A DNA stretch of 64,000 bases, taken from the NCBI GenBank assembly GCA_016707525.1, contig JADJHP010000010.1, positions 186,001 through 250,000 of the forward strand, written 5' to 3'. A program made the position numbers and the translations under genes. The notes beneath the pieces are model-generated. The model saw nothing but the letters and a program-made list of their open reading frames with translations, was not told the origin of the DNA and did no database searches. This stretch comes from Ignavibacteriota bacterium. Its GTDB lineage: Bacteria; Bacteroidota; Ignavibacteria; UBA10030; UBA6906. Below, one piece after another: positions 1-7,428 of the stretch (position 1 is its first letter; each line of letters opens with the position of its first letter).

Positions 1-340
1 GAGCGCCCGGGTGGACGACCAGTCCCATGACCCCGATGGCTTCGCAGCGGCGGAGTTCATCTTCGTACCCTGCGATGGACTTCTTCAGGGTTTCCGGGGC
101 GATGGCACAGAGGTTGATGAGATAGGCCGCGTGGGCGATCACCGGCGAGACGTTTGCGCCTGCAGCGGCGGTTTTGTAGCTTGCGATATCGGCATCCGTC
201 AGAGAACGCTGGTTCCAGGTATTGGCGTTCTTGACGAAGATCTGCATCGTTGCGCAGCCGACGCGCGTGGCCCGTTCGAAGGCGGTATGAAGGCCGCCGG
301 CGACGGAGACATGGGTGCCGAGGAGAGGTTTTCTTTGCAT
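1..340 (-). CDS. nfo: Endonuclease IV (AP endonuclease), 3' part cut by window edge
   Basis: Reverse-strand reading from the ATG at 338-340 gives 113 residues before the window ends, starting MQRKPLLGTHVSV. The family opening GTHVSVAGG is at residues 8-16. AHAAYLINL and VVHPGA match the segments that in E. coli Nfo carry two of the zinc-binding histidines. The family cleaves DNA 5' of abasic sites in base-excision repair and works in the cytoplasm. Only the first third or so is present. The gene is divergent from anmK across a short purine-rich spacer. Family assignment is confident; nothing can be said about the missing part. Confidence 0.9.
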   Translation of the reverse strand, partial: MQRKPLLGTHVSVAGGLHTAFERATRVGCATMQIFVKNANTWNQRSLTDADIASYKTAAAGANVSPVIAHAAYLINLCAIAPETLKKSIAGYEDELRRCEAIGVMGLVVHPGA

Positions 341-432
341 ATTGGCAAGATACGAAGGATGCGATTAAGAATGAAGAGAGAACGCGGGGGGATAGAAATT
401 GAGGATGGAAGATTGAAGATCGAGGATTGCCA
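341..432. other. Purine-rich spacer between nfo and anmK
   Basis: About 90 bases between divergent nfo and anmK. The last 45 bases before anmK are almost pure A/G/T on the plus strand and repeat a loose GAGGATTGAAGAT-like word. Similar degenerate purine tracts lie at 33632-33692 and, on the minus strand, at 38104-38193. No clear promoter was picked out. Confidence 0.4.
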
Positions 433-1594
433 ATGAAAGCGAAGACGGTTGTGGGGATGATGTCCGGGACATCACTGGATGGGATCGATGCCGTCCTGCT
501 GCGGGTGTGGGGGACGGGAGAGCACACCCGGTTCGAGCAGGTGGCCTATCTGGAGCGGCCGTTCCCGGCCGCGGTGCGGGCCATGATCCTGCGGAACAGT
601 CTGCCGGCCACTGCGCGGATCGACGAGATGACGCGGCTGAACATGCTCCTCGCTCATTTATATGCGGACGCCGTGAAGGCGGTCGCGCGCAAGGCCCGCA
701 TCCCGTTGGACCGGATCGATCTGATCGGGTGCCACGGACAGACCGTGCATCACCTTCCGGGGCGCGTACGCATCGCGGGGAAGGATGTGCGTGCCACGCT
801 GCAGTTGGGGGATGTCTCTGCGCTTGCCACGCTCACGGGTATCACGACGGTGGGCAACTTCCGATCCGCTGATATGGCCGTCGGGGGGCAGGGGGCCCCG
901 CTTGTGCCGTACTTCGACTGGCTCGTGTTCCGCTCCGCGCACGCGTCGCGGCTTCTGCTCAACATCGGCGGATCGCCAACATCACCGTGTTGCCTGCGGG
1001 TGCGCACCGGAAGGCGTTGTGGCGTTTGATACCGGACCCGGGAACATGATCGTGGATGGTTTGATGAAGCGGTTGTACGGGCGGCGCTACGACCGCGGGG
1101 GGAAGGTCGCTGCATCCGGCCGTCCGCTGCCGGCGCTGCTGCAATGGCTCCTTGCGCATCCGTATCTCCGCGTGCGTCCGCCGAGATCGACCGGGAGAGA
1201 ACTCTATAATGAGCAGTTCCTGACGGAGGTGCTCCGCCGTGCGAAGGGTGCGGCGCACGAGGACATCATTCATACGGCGGCACTCTTCACACCGCTCTCT
1301 GTGTATGATGCGTATTGCCGGTTTGTGCAGAAGAAGTCAGTGGTGGACGAGCTCATTGTGAGCGGCGGGGGAGCGAAGAATGCATTCTTCATGGATGCAT
1401 TGAACGGACTCTTCTGCGATGCCCGGGTGAGCACGGCGGATGCGGTGGGCATGAGTGCGGATGCCAAGGAGGCGATCTGTTTCGCGATCCTTGCCCATGA
1501 AACGATCCTTGGAGTCCCGGCGAACCTCCCGCGGGTGACGGGTGCACAGCGGCCGGTGGTGTTGGGCGTGGTGGCGAGGCCCCGGGGGAGGTGA
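433..1594 (+). CDS. anmK: Anhydro-N-acetylmuramic acid kinase, two apparent frameshifts
   Basis: Phosphorylates and opens 1,6-anhydro-MurNAc to MurNAc-6-phosphate in cell-wall recycling (cytoplasmic). The N-terminal half has the family signature GMMSGTSLDGID at residues 8-19 and GCHGQTVHH; the C-terminal half has FDTGPGNMIVDG and SGGGAKN. The halves are in different frames. The frame in use until NIGG (about 969) changes by one base, the expected IANITVLPAG is read in a second frame, and APEGVVAFDTG (from about 1005) is in a third. That is two one-base losses within 40 bases. The ATG at 433 is preferred over an upstream TTG at 427. Length after correction, about 386 residues, is normal for the family, so sequencing error is as likely as a real lesion. 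Confidence 0.88.
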
Positions 1595-1672
1595 AGCCCG
1601 GGGCCGGTATTCACGAGGCTGAGTCGCGTGTTGACTTCAAACCAAGATCTGCGTCATGGCGTGAAAAGTGCT

Positions 1673-1864
1673 CTATCGTGCTTCGTCGTGTGGATCGATG
1701 GAAGGCGGAGGCGGCGCGTTCAGTCGCCCGGCGTTGCGGACGCAGTCCTTCAGCAGGAACTCGATCTGCGCGTTGGCGCTGCGCAGATCGTCGGCCGCCC
1801 ACTTTTCCAATGCGTTGTACACATCGGCATCCAGCCGGAGCAGGAATTTCTTCTTTTCGCTCAT
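1673..1864 (-). CDS. Arc-like ribbon-helix-helix DNA-binding protein
   Basis: A 63-residue protein starting MSEKKKFLLRLDADVY. The short beta-strand (KKFLLRL) followed by helices with NALEKWAADDL and RSANAQIEFLLKDCV is the pattern of Arc/MetJ ribbon-helix-helix repressors; the phrase RSANAQIEFLL is typical of the Arc-like family. Such proteins bind operators as dimers. The open frame extends upstream, but the ATG at 1862-1864 gives the canonical N terminus. It is last in the SPFH / unknown / Arc-like set, 23 bases after the preceding stop, so autoregulation at the palindromic promoter upstream of the SPFH gene is a reasonable inference. Confidence 0.8.
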   Translation of the reverse strand: MSEKKKFLLRLDADVYNALEKWAADDLRSANAQIEFLLKDCVRNAGRLNAPPPPSIDPHDEAR

Positions 1865-1887
1865 GATCGCATTTCCGTCGCCATTGC

Positions 1888-2391
1888 CTACGATGTTTGC
1901 CGCTGGCGTTCCAGGATCAGATGATACGCCACCATGACGATCCACGGGTTCCTGTCCAACAGGTCGGATCCATGTTCGATCATCACGTTCAGGCTGCTCT
2001 TCCACCAGGCCGTGCGCTTCAATGACACAAGATGCACCTTCTGAGGCGAGTGGAGCTCATTCACGGACTTCCATGGGTTCTGGACGAACTCGATCTTCTC
2101 TCCGTTCGGCATCGCGAACGTCCCGCCTTTCCCCCACTTGCCGCAGACGAATGTAGCGAACGGGAGATGCTGCCCCTGTTTCTTGATCTCCAGCGTCGAT
2201 CGCCAGAAGCGCGGCCTGTCCATCTCCCATGTCTGGCCGAACCCTTCGATCACGACCTCAGTTCTGAAGAAGTGTGGTTGCGTCATCGTACAGATGATGT
2301 CATCGCCGGCACGCAGGTGATAGATGCGATTCCAGACGGAAGGCTGTTCGAGCCGCAGGGCGTCGTTCTTGTATTGAGAGAGTGTTTTCAT
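1888..2391 (-). CDS. Conserved-looking protein of unknown function between SPFH and Arc-like genes
   Basis: About 167 residues from MKTLSQYKND; an upstream Met at 2412 is possible. No signal peptide or clear membrane segment. The sequence is rich in aromatic residues and beta-prone (TEVVIEGFGQTWEMDRPRFWRS; GTFAMPNGEKIEF), suggesting a small beta-rich domain. I do not recognise a catalytic motif. It lies between the SPFH gene (52 bases upstream) and the Arc-like gene (23 bases downstream) on the same strand, so it probably works with the SPFH protein at the membrane. Confidence 0.65.
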   Translation of the reverse strand: MKTLSQYKNDALRLEQPSVWNRIYHLRAGDDIICTMTQPHFFRTEVVIEGFGQTWEMDRPRFWRSTLEIKKQGQHLPFATFVCGKWGKGGTFAMPNGEKIEFVQNPWKSVNELHSPQKVHLVSLKRTAWWKSSLNVMIEHGSDLLDRNPWIVMVAYHLILERQRQTS

Positions 2392-2443
2392 GGGGGAGAC
2401 AAGGGATGTCACGCACCCGGGGGGGTGCGTGACATCCGCATGG

Positions 2444-3319
2444 TCATTGATAGAGTGTTCCCGTATTGATGACGGGCTGCACTTCGTGGTCGGAGACGAG
2501 GGCGACCATCAGGTTGTTCACCATGGTGGCTTTCTTGTCCTCATCCAGGGTCACGATGTGTTGTTCGGAAAGCATCCGGAGCGCATCCTGCACCATGCCC
2601 ACGGCACCTTCCACGATCTTCTTCCGCGCTGCGATGATCGCCTGTGCCTGCTGACGGCGGAGCATGGTCTGCGCGATCTCCTGCGCATAGGCAAGATGGC
2701 TGATCCGGGCTTCGATGATCTCCACCCCTGCCACCTGCAATCGTGACTGCACCTGTTTCGTCAACGCTTCGGCGATCTCCGTCGGGTTGCCGCGCAGCGA
2801 CGCCTTGTCATCCTCGTGGGAGTCGTACGCGTATTCCGAGGCCAGTGCGCGTATCGCCGTTTCGCTCTGGATCGCCACGAACTGCTCGTAGTTCTCGACA
2901 TCGAACAGTGCGCGGGCGGAATCCACGACGCGGTAGACGACCACGGCGCCGATCTCGATCGGATTGCCATGAAGGTCGTTCACTTTGATCCGCTCGCTGT
3001 TGAAGTTGTGGATGCGCAGGGAGACGTGCTTCTTCGTCACGAAAGGATTCGCGAAGAAGAATCCCGCATCGCGGACCGATCCCACATACTTGCCGAACAT
3101 CACCAGGACGCGTGCTTCGTTCGGCTGCACAATGAAGAAGCCGCTGAGGGCGATGAGATTCACCAGAACTGACGGGATGAAGCCAATGAGCATCCCAGGC
3201 TGTTTCAACTGGATCATCACTACCAGCCAGTAGATGTTGAAAACGGTCAATGAGAGGATGAAGAACAGCATCACATAGCCGTTCAGTTTTTTTGCGGTTT
3301 TTTCGACGATGGTCTGCAT
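2444..3319 (-). CDS. SPFH/Band 7 domain membrane protein
   Basis: 291 residues. Two hydrophobic segments near residues 15-35 and 43-63 precede an SPFH (stomatin/prohibitin) domain starting around FFIVQPNEARVLVMFG and running through VVYRVVDSARALFDVENYE. A long helical stretch follows with ALTKQVQSRLQVAGVEII and the family-typical QEIAQTMLRRQQAQAIIAARK. Family members oligomerise on membranes and scaffold microdomains or proteolysis complexes; no protease gene is adjacent here. A strong ribosome-binding site (GAAAGGGG) sits before the ATG. First gene of a three-gene operon under a promoter with an overlapping perfect palindrome. Confidence 0.9.
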   Translation of the reverse strand: MQTIVEKTAKKLNGYVMLFFILSLTVFNIYWLVVMIQLKQPGMLIGFIPSVLVNLIALSGFFIVQPNEARVLVMFGKYVGSVRDAGFFFANPFVTKKHVSLRIHNFNSERIKVNDLHGNPIEIGAVVVYRVVDSARALFDVENYEQFVAIQSETAIRALASEYAYDSHEDDKASLRGNPTEIAEALTKQVQSRLQVAGVEIIEARISHLAYAQEIAQTMLRRQQAQAIIAARKKIVEGAVGMVQDALRMLSEQHIVTLDEDKKATMVNNLMVALVSDHEVQPVINTGTLYQ

Positions 3320-3333
3320 TACGAACCCCTTTC

Positions 3334-3375
3334 AAGTGATATTGCAATGATATCACTTTAATATCGTATTGTCAA
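3334..3375 (-). promoter_or_regulatory. Sigma-70-type promoter with overlapping palindromic operator for the SPFH operon
   Basis: On the minus strand, TTGACA (3370-3375) and TATCAT (3347-3352) are separated by exactly 17 bases. A perfect inverted repeat AAGTGATAT / ATATCACTT (arms 3334-3342 and 3350-3358, 7-base spacer) covers the -10 element and the start region. A repressor bound here would block transcription. The Arc-like protein encoded last in the operon is the obvious candidate; that link is inference. Confidence 0.7.
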
Positions 3376-3573
3376 GCAAAAAGTTGCACGATGAAGGGGG
3401 TACGAATGAAATTTCCCTGAAAATGCAAAATTGGCTCCATTTTGAGGAATTTTCGCCGGTCATGCGAGCGGAGAGTCGCAACGCGGTAGGAAGGGAGACG
3501 ATCTTGCGGGGATGTTGCGGGGGTGTACGGGCGCCGTCGTGGCGCCGCACGAGCGTCATAGGTGTGCAGTGCC

Positions 3574-3866
3574 ATGCAGGGTGCCGCCGCGGTGATGGGG
3601 GCAGGCAATGCGATGCAGGGTGCCGCCACGGGTGTAGGGGCGCGCAATGCGATGCAGGGTGCCGCCACTGGTGTAGGGGCGGGCAATACGATGCAGGGTG
3701 CCGCCACTGGTGTAGGGGCGGGCAATGCGATGCAGGGTGCCGCCACGGTGATGGGGGCGCGCAATGCGATGCAGGGTGCCGCCACTGGTGTAGGGGCGGG
3801 CAATGCGATGCAGGGTGCCGCCACTGGTGTAGGGGCGGGCAATGCGATGCAGGGTGCCGCCACGGG
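3574..3866. repeat. 39-bp tandem repeat (minisatellite), eight copies
   Basis: The word ATGCAGGGTGCCGCC recurs at 3574, 3613, 3652, 3691, 3730, 3769, 3808 and 3847, a strict 39-base period. Each unit continues with a CACTGGTGTAGGGGCGGGC-type segment and AATGCG. Variants include TGATGGGGGC for TGTAGGGGC and AATACG for AATGCG. Because 39 is a multiple of three, several frames on both strands stay open; these are repeat artefacts (GAGNAMQGAATGV-type or APCIALPAPTPV-type peptides), not genes. The array lies in the 549-base gap downstream of the secreted protein gene at 3908 and ends in a palindrome built from the same TGTAGGGGCG word. Confidence 0.95.
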
Positions 3867-3896
3867 TGTAGGGGCGGTGCATGCACCGCCCCCACA
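3867..3896. repeat. 30-bp near-perfect palindrome, TGTAGGGGC family
   Basis: Left arm TGTAGGGGCGGTGCA and right arm TGCACCGCCCCCACA pair around a GCATGC centre with one mismatch. It lies 12 bases past the stop of the secreted protein gene on the minus strand, so its hairpin may stop that transcript. The outer nine bases (TGTAGGGGC) are shared with the perfect palindrome at 9952-9981 and with each 39-bp unit next to it. Confidence 0.85.
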
Positions 3897-3907
3897 ACGT
3901 CTATTGG

Positions 3908-4804
3908 CTACCTGAGGACCACAAGCCTCCGGGTCTGAACAAAGCTCGATCTGGCCTCGCCGGTCGAAAGAGGAACTGCTTCGAGTCTGTAGAAGTACAT
4001 TCCGGAAGGCACGGTGCTTGCGTTGAATTTCACCTGGTATGAGCCGGCTGGTTCCTGCTCGTTCACCAGTGTCGCGACTTCCTGTCCGAGTGGATTGAAC
4101 ACCAGCAGGCGCACCGTTGAGGCTTCGGGCAGATCGTAGCGGATCGCCGTTTCGGGGTTGAAGGGATTTGGATAATTCTGTTCGAGAGCGAAGTTGGACG
4201 GTTTCTCCTGGGAATGCTCAACACCGGTAGCGCTTCCCTCAAAGGCCAGATCATCAATGACGTATGTCGTCCCCAGGTGCAATGTATCGTCCAGCCCGTA
4301 CTGAAGGACCACTTCGAACCAGACAGAATCCGGTGTGTCCGGACTGAAGTAATCAAGAGGGATGCTGAATTTTGTGAACGCCGCGAGGTTGGTCGTCGAT
4401 CCGAATTCGCCAGACGCGATGAGGATCGAAAGGGACTGCTTGTAGAGTAAGGCAAACATGGTCAACGAGTCCTTCGACACCGACGTGAGCTTGTAATATC
4501 CCGTCAGGGCGCCAGGGCGCTGGGTGTAGGGGAAGTGTGCCCAGAAATATGGGGGGTAGAGGCCGAGTCCGGGAATGTTCACAACATTCCCCTGCAACGC
4601 GAGGGAGCCCGAATGAGCGGTTGGGGATTTTGTGATCGGCACGGCAAAACCCGGGATATTGCTGGTCACCCACCCGGTAGGAACCTCACTTCCCGCGGTC
4701 CCCGTCCAGCTCTCGAACCCCGGGTTCGGGATCTGCGCAAGCGCAAGATCGTGAAATGATGTAAGCAAAAATACGACCAAAGCTGTACCAAGCACTCGCT
4801 TCAT
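3908..4804 (-). CDS. Secreted protein with type IX sorting domain
   Basis: 298 residues. A signal peptide (MKRVLGTALVVFLL, probably cleaved after ALA before QIPNPGFE) is followed by a beta-rich domain starting NPGFESW, the opening common in carbohydrate-binding-module-like or PCMD-type extracellular domains. It includes paired ALQGNVVN and YVIDDLAFEG strands. The C-terminal ~90 residues are the type A sorting domain: ALEQNYPNPFNPETAIRY, then GQEVATLV and SGMYFYRL. The protein is probably exported across the outer membrane and surface-attached. Its function beyond secretion is not recognisable. Confidence 0.85.
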   Translation of the reverse strand: MKRVLGTALVVFLLTSFHDLALAQIPNPGFESWTGTAGSEVPTGWVTSNIPGFAVPITKSPTAHSGSLALQGNVVNIPGLGLYPPYFWAHFPYTQRPGALTGYYKLTSVSKDSLTMFALLYKQSLSILIASGEFGSTTNLAAFTKFSIPLDYFSPDTPDSVWFEVVLQYGLDDTLHLGTTYVIDDLAFEGSATGVEHSQEKPSNFALEQNYPNPFNPETAIRYDLPEASTVRLLVFNPLGQEVATLVNEQEPAGSYQVKFNASTVPSGMYFYRLEAVPLSTGEARSSFVQTRRLVVLR

Positions 4805-4902
4805 AAGTCCTCCAGGTATGAGAAAACGCGGTGAAAAGGGCCAGGTCCGCTTTCTGAAGCAGAACAGAACAGAGCAGACCGACGCGCGGCCTATCGTGAT
4901 TT

Positions 4903-4933
4903 TTGAGAAATTCGTGTTCGCTCTCTCTATAAA
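4903..4933 (+). promoter_or_regulatory. Possible promoter for the lipoprotein gene
   Basis: In the 277-base gap between 4804 and 5082, TTGAGA (4903-4908) is followed 19 bases later by TATAAA (4928-4933). The spacing is two bases over ideal. The rest of the gap shows nothing I can name; a 70-codon open frame at 4818-5030 has no supporting features. Confidence 0.3.
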
Positions 4934-5081
4934 GGAACAGGCAAGGATCGGAGGTTTGTTCCCCCCGGCTTCTGCTGGAGCACGATGCTCCGCTTCGACG
5001 AGGAACTATCGACGATCAAGTCCGGTTTAGAATTGGGCTAGGGGGAGAATGCCTCTGGTGTTCACTTACTGGAGGTAGCCC

Positions 5082-5810
5082 TTGAGAAACGCAGTTTTCA
5101 TGGCTGTCGCGCTCTTCGTCGCCGTCTCGGGGTGCAAGAAAGACGACTCCAACCCGGTTGATCCAGCCCCCGCACTGACCTCACCCGTCCTGAGTGCTTC
5201 ACTCCGGAACCCGATCAAGAACACCACCGATGCGAATGCCGTGAAGACCACGGGTCAGCTCGATCTGATGAACGGCCTCTTGAAAGCAACCTGGGCAGCA
5301 CCGTTCGCGACGATGGCGGGAACGACCGTCGGGAATGTTACGACATGGGAGTACTATACCGGGACCGTACGCGAGACCCTGACGCAGACGAAGAACAGCG
5401 ATGGATCATCGACATGGACCCTGTACTTCTTCGGGACGATCGGGAGCTTCAAGTACAATAATTGGTTGTATGCTTCCGGCACCAATGGAGCCAATGGACG
5501 GTCAGGTTCGTGGATCAAGTACTCGGATGATCCGGCCGTAACGTTTCAGGAAGATGTCATGAGTTTCACCACGGACACACTCGGCACCATTTCCGCGGTC
5601 AACAGACACTTCATGCAGACACCGACCGGCCATACCGTCACCGTGATAAGCAAGGCCGATGGAAGCGGCACCGTGGAGCTCCGTCAATTCCTGAGCTTCC
5701 CGCTGTTTTCATTGGCGTACAAAAGCGAGTGGGATGGGGCGGGCAACGGAACCTGGACATCTTACAATGCAGCGGGCACGGCGCTCGCCCTGGGAAGTTG
5801 GCCGAAATAA
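5082..5810 (+). CDS. Predicted lipoprotein of unknown function
   Basis: 242 residues. The N terminus has a short hydrophobic stretch and lipobox VSGC (Cys near residue 18) followed by KKDD, typical of an exported lipoprotein with acidic residues after the Cys. The rest is beta-rich, with many Thr/Ser/Gly and aromatic residues (GNVTTWEYYTGTV, TWTLYFFG, GTWTSYNAAG), suggesting antiparallel strands of a periplasmic or surface domain. The TTG start is chosen because GGAGG (5071-5075) is 6 bases upstream; the internal ATG at 5100 is too far from it. Only 18 bases separate its stop from the next gene, so it could be the first gene of the metal-uptake operon. No metal-binding motif is visible. Confidence 0.75.
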   Translation: MRNAVFMAVALFVAVSGCKKDDSNPVDPAPALTSPVLSASLRNPIKNTTDANAVKTTGQLDLMNGLLKATWAAPFATMAGTTVGNVTTWEYYTGTVRETLTQTKNSDGSSTWTLYFFGTIGSFKYNNWLYASGTNGANGRSGSWIKYSDDPAVTFQEDVMSFTTDTLGTISAVNRHFMQTPTGHTVTVISKADGSGTVELRQFLSFPLFSLAYKSEWDGAGNGTWTSYNAAGTALALGSWPK

Positions 5811-5828
5811 TAGTACATTTCTAGCTCA

Positions 5829-6206
5829 TTGAGCACTCCCGGACACATATCGATATTGCTGACGCGCACAGCACAGCGCTGCGCCGCCATCCTGTTCCTC
5901 GGCACGTATGTACTGGCCGGTGCCGTTGCGTTGGTTCATCACCACGACATCTCGATCCGGCTGACGCCCGACGAGAGGATCAGCGCGCACACCTGCGGCA
6001 GCGTTGAGCATCATATCCCCCTCGAGTCCTTCCACGGATGCGAGATCTGCTGGCAGACAAGCCAGCGGGAATCCCTCCCGGTGGAATGGGTGGTCGCCGC
6101 GCGGATCGATGCCTTTGCCGATGCCCTCCATGATGTTCGTACGGCACGGCCGCATCCTGCGTCCGTTCTTCTCCCTGACAAGCGTGGACCTCCAGCCGTC
6201 GCATAA
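5829..6206 (+). CDS. Small His/Cys-containing membrane-anchored protein upstream of metal transport genes
   Basis: About 125 residues if the TTG at 5829 is used; no convincing ribosome-binding site or ATG is seen, so the start is uncertain. One hydrophobic segment (AAILFLGTYVLAGAVALV) is immediately followed by HHHD. HTCGSVEHH and a CEICW (CxxC-type) motif come later. The His/Cys clusters on the exported side suggest metal handling. It sits just before a porin and a zinc/manganese ABC uptake system on the same strand. Function is inferred from context only; the family is not recognised. Confidence 0.55.
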   Translation: MSTPGHISILLTRTAQRCAAILFLGTYVLAGAVALVHHHDISIRLTPDERISAHTCGSVEHHIPLESFHGCEICWQTSQRESLPVEWVVAARIDAFADALHDVRTARPHPASVLLPDKRGPPAVA

Positions 6207-6259
6207 ACGACGGTCCGTTACTTCACTGTGGTCTTTGAAGTGCACTTCTGGAGGATCCC

Positions 6260-7396
6260 ATGCTTCGACATGCATCATTGCTGTCCAGCGCATGTGTGCT
6301 GCTCTTTTTTATTGCAGCCACAGGCCATTCCCAGTCCATCAACCCTGATATCAGCGTCATTCCCGCATTCCTTCTTCAGACCAACGATGGAGAGAAGCTG
6401 GCGGAAGGGCGGCGTGTGTTCAGCCGTCCGGAGCTGAGCTTTCAGGAACTCGAGATCGCCATCCAGGCGTATCTCAATCCCTTCGCGAAGGCGAATGTGA
6501 TGCTTGCACTGCCGGGGCCGGATATCGAGGGGGCCACGCTCGGGTTGGAGGAAGTGTACGTGACGGTATTGCGGGGGTTGCCGCTCGACCTGAACCTGAA
6601 GCTCGGCAAGTACCGTGTGGACTACGGCAAACTCAATCTCATGCATCCGCACGCCTGGCCGTTCGTCTCGCAGCCGTTGTCGCAGGAGCGGTTCTTTGGC
6701 GAGGAGGGGCTGAACGACCTTGGTATTTCCGCGAGCCTCCTGCTTCCCACCGGGGACATCTACTCTACACTCACCGTCGACCTGCTCCGTGGGTCATCGA
6801 TCGGTGAGGCGGTCGGGATGGAGGACACGACGGGCAGCAGTCCGTACTATGCCACCTCGGTACGGGTGATGGGGTTCTTTCCGCTCGGCGAGAACAGTGA
6901 TCTGGAGGTCGGCCTCAGCGGCTACACCGGCATCCATGACCCATACAACCGCGAACGGTTCTGGTACACCAACCTCGACTTCAAATACAAGTACCGTCCC
7001 GATGCGTACACCTCGCTGGTGGTCCAGGGGGAGTATCTCCATAACACGCGCGACGCCTCGCAGGACCGGGACCTGAATCAGTTCGTGGACGCGAACGGTG
7101 ATCCGCAGCGCCGCTCCATCGGCACGTCCGGCATGTATCTCTTTGCCGACTATCAATTCATGAAGCTGTACAGCGTCGGCGCGCGGTTCGACTGGACCGA
7201 ATCGCCCTACAGCGCAGAGGACAGGGCGCAGGGCGCCGCTCTCTTCTTCGGGTACTATCCCGTCGAGGAAACGCTCGGACTCCGGCTGGAGTACCAGCAT
7301 GTGAAGACCGAACTCCCGGGCGCAACGCAGTCGGTGAATACGATAACGCTGCAGGCCCTCTTCTCCCTCGGCCCGCACAAGGCACATCCATTCTAA
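6260..7396 (+). CDS. Outer-membrane porin-like beta-barrel of the metal-uptake operon
   Basis: 378 residues with a signal peptide (hydrophobic SACVLLFFIAATG, cleavage near SQS). The mature part alternates polar and hydrophobic residues in many amphipathic strands with aromatic girdles (FWYTNLDFKYKYRPDAYTS; LGLRLEYQHVK) and ends in LQALFSLGPHKAHPF, giving a barrel-like pattern. LKLGKYRVDYGKLNLMHPHAWPFV resembles the periplasmic-turn segment of phosphate-selective-porin-like proteins. The ATG is preceded by TGGAGG. It lies 32 bases before znuA, so it probably passes the metal or a chelate across the outer membrane. A 12-bp palindrome GAAGTGCACTTC (6237-6248) lies just before its ribosome-binding site. 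Confidence 0.72.
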   Translation: MLRHASLLSSACVLLFFIAATGHSQSINPDISVIPAFLLQTNDGEKLAEGRRVFSRPELSFQELEIAIQAYLNPFAKANVMLALPGPDIEGATLGLEEVYVTVLRGLPLDLNLKLGKYRVDYGKLNLMHPHAWPFVSQPLSQERFFGEEGLNDLGISASLLLPTGDIYSTLTVDLLRGSSIGEAVGMEDTTGSSPYYATSVRVMGFFPLGENSDLEVGLSGYTGIHDPYNRERFWYTNLDFKYKYRPDAYTSLVVQGEYLHNTRDASQDRDLNQFVDANGDPQRRSIGTSGMYLFADYQFMKLYSVGARFDWTESPYSAEDRAQGAALFFGYYPVEETLGLRLEYQHVKTELPGATQSVNTITLQALFSLGPHKAHPF

Positions 7397-7428
7397 CGAA
7401 CTTCTCATCCTGACAGGGAATGTCTGCC

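Noticed and set aside
57..527. 156-codon minus-strand open frame over the nfo/anmK junction
   Set aside because: Out of frame with the clear endonuclease IV reading on the same strand.
3574..3896. CRISPR array
   Set aside because: The whole 39-base unit is repeated, with no unique spacers, and no cas genes are in the window.
3353..3938. Open frames of 110-190 codons on both strands over the 39-bp repeats
   Set aside because: All arise from a period divisible by three; the peptides are pure repeat text and lack starts, signals or family features.
4818..5030. 70-codon open frame upstream of the lipoprotein gene
   Set aside because: No ribosome-binding site, family or composition support; overlaps the possible promoter.
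6237..6248. Zur operator at the GAAGTGCACTTC palindrome
   Set aside because: Twelve bases only, no match to a Zur consensus that I can defend, and it lies within a probable operon.
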